This document shows positions 5,187-7,571 of a DNA stretch of 7,571 bases, in pieces. Position numbers and translations under genes: made by a program. Source of the stretch: Methanosarcinales archaeon (lineage in GTDB: Archaea; Halobacteriota; Methanosarcinia; Methanosarcinales; Methanogasteraceae); NCBI GenBank assembly GCA_030594905.1, contig JAUVEF010000051.1, forward strand, positions 1 through 7,571, in the 5' to 3' direction. The notes beneath the pieces were generated by a model. The model made no database searches and was not told the DNA's origin. It saw only the letters and a program-made list of their open reading frames with translations. Positions within the stretch are counted from its first letter, which is position 1, and every line of letters begins with the position of its first letter.

Positions 5187-7121
5187 CTACAAATCCGCAG
5201 GCTGTGACGGTGTCACGACGATTGTTTCCGGATCAACAGATGGCAACCCCAGAGCCTTGCGTTTATTCTCGATGTGCTGCCGTATGAGAACAGCTGCCTT
5301 TGCAGGATCAGGCTCCACAGCAAACACTGCCCCGATCACATCCTCCGCACCTTCGGTCAGCAGTTTTGTCACGTTAGCGCTACCAAGCACCGGCGGAGCA
5401 ACACCCAGCACTGTGAAGACACCCGATGAGACGAAATAGGTGCCAATAGAGACTGCCTTTTCACTCATCCATTCGGGAGCCGCGCCTGCTGCCGGAAGTT
5501 GACTGATGTCAACCCCCAAGGCGTTTGCAACAGCCGCGAGAGCAGTCAGGATCCGACTATTATCCACACAGGAGCCCATGTGCAGTACTGGCGGGATGCC
5601 CAGTGCCTCACAGACGCTTTTAAGCCCGTCGCCCGCTTGTTCCGCAGCCTCAGGCAACAGAAGCCCTGCTGTGGCACATGCGATGGCGTTGCAACCTGTG
5701 GTTACTACCAGAACATCGTGCTTGATCAGTTCCTTCACAAGAGTGACATGCCCATAACCGTGGCGCACCTTGGGGTTGTTACATCCAACAACCCCGGTAA
5801 TGCCGCGGATCGCACCGCCCTTTACAGCATCAAGCAGCGGATCCAGGCTTCCACCCAGAGCATTCAGAATCGCCTCCACACTGAAGCCAACCATACATTC
5901 CGCGGTCTCTTCAGGAATGTTTACCATTTCGGGATTTCTGGACGGGTAGTTATCCACCGCGGTTCGGACGATTTCTTTAGCAATCTCATAAGCTTGCTCC
6001 TCACAAAACTCGATATGTGTTGCACCCGGGAACTTTGCTTTTGGTGACGTGGAGACGATCTTCGTGTGGTAGCATTCAGCCAGTTTTGGCAGGGCTGGCA
6101 TAATACATTGCACATCTACGACCATCGCTTCCACCGCCCCGGTAATGATGGCTAATTCCTGCTGAAGGAAGTCGCCGGCGATCGGGATGCCATGGCGCAT
6201 GAGTAGTTCATTGCCGCTGCAGCAAAGACCTACCACATTGATGCCTTCCGCGCCATGCTTCTTTGCAAGTTCGATTAACTCGGGGTCTTCTGCTGCTTCG
6301 ACGATCATCTCAGACAGGGTGGGCTCATGCCCGTGGGCAATGATGTTCACCTGATCAGTCTCAAGTACACCCAGGTTGGATATGCCCCTGACAGGCTCGG
6401 GAGTTCCAAAAAGGATGTCTGTAAGTTCGGTTGCGATCATGGAGCCACCCCAACCATCGGCGATGGATGTCCTGAGTCCGTGCAGGATCAGGTTGATGTA
6501 GTCGTTATCTACGCCGATGTGTGTGCGATGCATCGACTCCACGATCTCGCGGTCAACACCGCGCGGATCAACGCCAAGTTTCTGCCATAGTTCGACACGC
6601 TTCGCAGGTGCTCGGCGGGTGGTGCGTATCGGACCCTCCTGGTTGCCAAACTCTGCATAAGTGGCGTATGCCAGATCAAGGGCGATCTCTTCCTTGGTTC
6701 TGCCCTCCACTTCTATGTCATACTCTCTTGCGAGTGCTTCCAGTTTCGCCTCATCCTTGATCGCATAACCGCCGCTTCTTCCTTCTGCGGTGAGAAGCAG
6801 AGTGTGGACAACGTCGCGTCCGTGGTCAGAGTGTGCTGCAGCGCCTGCTGCAATCATGCGCAGTAGATTTCTAGCAACGATGGTATCAGCCGTCGCACCG
6901 CAGACACCTTTCTTGGGACCATTCTTTTCGAATACTTCGATGTAACATGGTCCCATAGTACAGTTCTGACAGCAGACGCCCAGTTCGCCGTAGCCGCACA
7001 TGGGTTGTTGAACTGCCAGGCGTTTCCAGGCAGTCTCACGTCCCTGCTTCGCCGCGATCCGCAGCATGGACTGAGTTGCAGGATCAATCGAACGCTTTGT
7101 AGCACGATCTTGTGTAACCAT
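5187..7121 (-). CDS. cooS: Anaerobic (Ni-Fe) carbon monoxide dehydrogenase catalytic subunit CooS
   Basis: The protein has 644 residues, normal for the monofunctional homodimeric CODH family. It catalyses CO + H2O = CO2 + 2 electrons + 2 protons in the cytoplasm. Cys42 and Cys50 fit the intersubunit D-cluster; Cys51, Cys54, Cys59 and Cys74 the B-cluster (motif GVCCQNCTMGPC, then GVCGAT). C-cluster ligands are His265 of HGHEP, Cys301 (GLCCSGNE), Cys339 (DVQCIMP), Cys447 (GVVGCNN), Cys477 (TTGCNA) and Cys518 (HMGSCVDNSR). His97 of AHSDHGR and Lys555 with Ile559 in EWMSEKAVSIG match the acid-base and substrate-pocket residues, so the enzyme looks intact. The frame begins five codons earlier at GTG, but ATG at 7121 is preferred because GGGAGTG lies 6 bases before it. 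It ends with TAG. No ferredoxin-like CooF, hydrogenase or acetyl-CoA synthase gene is adjacent, so its electron partner is unknown. The leader has a palindrome that may regulate it. Confidence 0.97.
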   Translation of the reverse strand: MVTQDRATKRSIDPATQSMLRIAAKQGRETAWKRLAVQQPMCGYGELGVCCQNCTMGPCYIEVFEKNGPKKGVCGATADTIVARNLLRMIAAGAAAHSDHGRDVVHTLLLTAEGRSGGYAIKDEAKLEALAREYDIEVEGRTKEEIALDLAYATYAEFGNQEGPIRTTRRAPAKRVELWQKLGVDPRGVDREIVESMHRTHIGVDNDYINLILHGLRTSIADGWGGSMIATELTDILFGTPEPVRGISNLGVLETDQVNIIAHGHEPTLSEMIVEAAEDPELIELAKKHGAEGINVVGLCCSGNELLMRHGIPIAGDFLQQELAIITGAVEAMVVDVQCIMPALPKLAECYHTKIVSTSPKAKFPGATHIEFCEEQAYEIAKEIVRTAVDNYPSRNPEMVNIPEETAECMVGFSVEAILNALGGSLDPLLDAVKGGAIRGITGVVGCNNPKVRHGYGHVTLVKELIKHDVLVVTTGCNAIACATAGLLLPEAAEQAGDGLKSVCEALGIPPVLHMGSCVDNSRILTALAAVANALGVDISQLPAAGAAPEWMSEKAVSIGTYFVSSGVFTVLGVAPPVLGSANVTKLLTEGAEDVIGAVFAVEPDPAKAAVLIRQHIENKRKALGLPSVDPETIVVTPSQPADL

Positions 7122-7127
7122 TTTTAG

Positions 7128-7134
7128 CACTCCC
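7128..7134 (-). promoter_or_regulatory. Ribosome binding site GGGAGTG selecting the cooS start
   Basis: GGGAGTG on the minus strand, 6 bases before ATG 7121, overlaps the alternative GTG at 7136. This makes the ATG the better initiation codon. Confidence 0.6.
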
Positions 7135-7145
7135 ACTATACATGT

Positions 7146-7162
7146 GGTAAATCCAATTTACC
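7146..7162. promoter_or_regulatory. Perfect palindrome in the cooS leader, candidate operator
   Basis: GGTAAATCCAATTTACC has 7-base arms GGTAAAT / ATTTACC around a 3-base centre, 24 bases before the cooS ATG. It sits downstream of the candidate TATA box, where a bound dimeric regulator would obstruct transcription. It does not match the spaced NikR-type box I know. A hairpin in the mRNA leader is the alternative reading. Confidence 0.45.
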
Positions 7163-7192
7163 CACCACTGAGTATAGTGTTAGACGCTATGA

Positions 7193-7200
7193 CATAAAAG
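7193..7200 (-). promoter_or_regulatory. Candidate TATA box for cooS
   Basis: CTTTTATG on the minus strand is a modest box A match preceded by purine-rich AGAGGTGAT. Transcription would start near 7170, placing the palindrome at 7146-7162 just inside the transcript. Better AT-rich boxes lie further off (7326-7333 and 7374-7387), so the promoter is not certain. Confidence 0.3.
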
Positions 7201-7571
7201 ATCACCTCTTCCAATGGCTTTGGGACGTTATTATCAGACCAACTGCCTCATCACTCCGCAACCCGCATCTGCAAGCTCGACCACGCAGCACCATAGAATG
7301 CCATGACCAACACGCTTGACACAATCATATATCTAAATACGATCGTCGCGGAAACAGTACATAAGCTACACATTATATGGATATATGTACCACTATGGTT
7401 GTATACTTATTGGTTGATTCCATCTTATGTCCCCCAAACAGCGCGGATAAAAACTTAAAAAATTGTCAAGAGTGTCCTGGATGGAACATTCGAATATGAT
7501 AGCAAAGAGCCGGTAAAAACCGACCGGGAACAATAGGATCAAGCACAGATCTACGAGATGGTCAATTATCT

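Larger units (their letters stand above)
7137..7571. other. Upstream region of cooS to the right edge, no supported gene
   Basis: The first 65 bases hold the cooS leader signals. From 7200 to 7370 I see nothing beyond a GTGATGA/CTGA pair too incomplete for a C/D-box RNA. ATATATGTAC at 7381-7390 repeats half of the palindrome at 5115-5130. A plus-strand ATG at 7395 opens a 34-codon frame ending at 7499, with cysteines in LCPP and CQECPGW but no ribosome site. The frame AAA-ATT-GTC from 7458 reads as polar, coding-like sequence (VLDGTFEYDSKEPVKTDREQ, TAG, DQAQIYEMVNY) up to the edge but has no start codon. On the minus strand 58 codons are open from the edge to TAG at 7395-7393. None of these is strong enough to call. 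Confidence 0.5.

Noticed and set aside
5499..6047. 182-codon plus-strand frame
   Set aside because: It lies wholly within cooS on the opposite strand and has no recognisable motif; cooS is certain here.
7234..7254. C/D-box small RNA on the minus strand (GTGATGA ... CTGA)
   Set aside because: Only one C and one D-type box 10 bases apart; there is no C'/D' pair or terminal stem.
1..7571. CRISPR array, tRNA, rRNA or intact insertion sequence
   Set aside because: No regularly spaced repeats, no T-loop GGTTCRA consensus, no conserved rRNA stretches and no transposase-like frame on either strand.

Overview
The window looks like chromosome from an anaerobic euryarchaeon, probably a methanogen or a methane/alkane-oxidising relative. 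The evidence is a DUF424 protein and a pair of COG1340-type coiled-coil proteins (archaeal families), a DUF1786 protein, TATA-like boxes in place of bacterial -35/-10 promoters, GGAGGTG-type ribosome sites, and an anaerobic Ni-Fe carbon monoxide dehydrogenase. The species cannot be named from the sequence. Every gene I can support is on the minus strand, so transcription runs right to left.

Right block (about 7200 down to 3712): cooS, the catalytic subunit of monofunctional CO dehydrogenase, with all expected cluster ligands. After an 86-base gap with its own TATA-like box and a perfect 16-base palindrome comes a MinD/ParA/CooC-type ATPase. A two-CBS-domain protein follows, and then a previously uncalled 55-residue cysteine-rich mini-protein whose ATG overlaps the CBS stop codon (TAATG). 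A likely reading is CODH plus a Ni-insertion or assembly ATPase, an adenylate-sensing CBS subunit and a small metal-binding partner. No cooF, hydrogenase or acetyl-CoA synthase gene lies inside the window.

Middle gap (3280-3711): no convincing gene. It holds a GC-rich hairpin that pairs better in the minus-strand RNA, a spaced inverted repeat, and the TATA box of the left operon.

Left block (3279 down to 1): a tight operon of DUF424, two tandem paralogous coiled-coil proteins, a DUF1786 protein with an actin/sugar-kinase-like nucleotide-binding signature, and the start of a zinc-ribbon protein that runs off the left edge. Reading frames overlap by 8, 23 and 3 bases and one junction has a 6-base gap, so co-expression is very likely. 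The function is unknown. An actin-like ATPase encoded with two long coiled-coil proteins is suggestive of a structural or assembly role, but that is inference.

Right edge (7137-7571): the cooS leader with a 17-base palindrome, then about 370 bases without a supported gene. The last 110 bases show coding-like composition on the plus strand, interrupted by TAG.

Several starts were moved inward from the longest frame on ribosome-site evidence (cooS, the CBS protein, DUF424).
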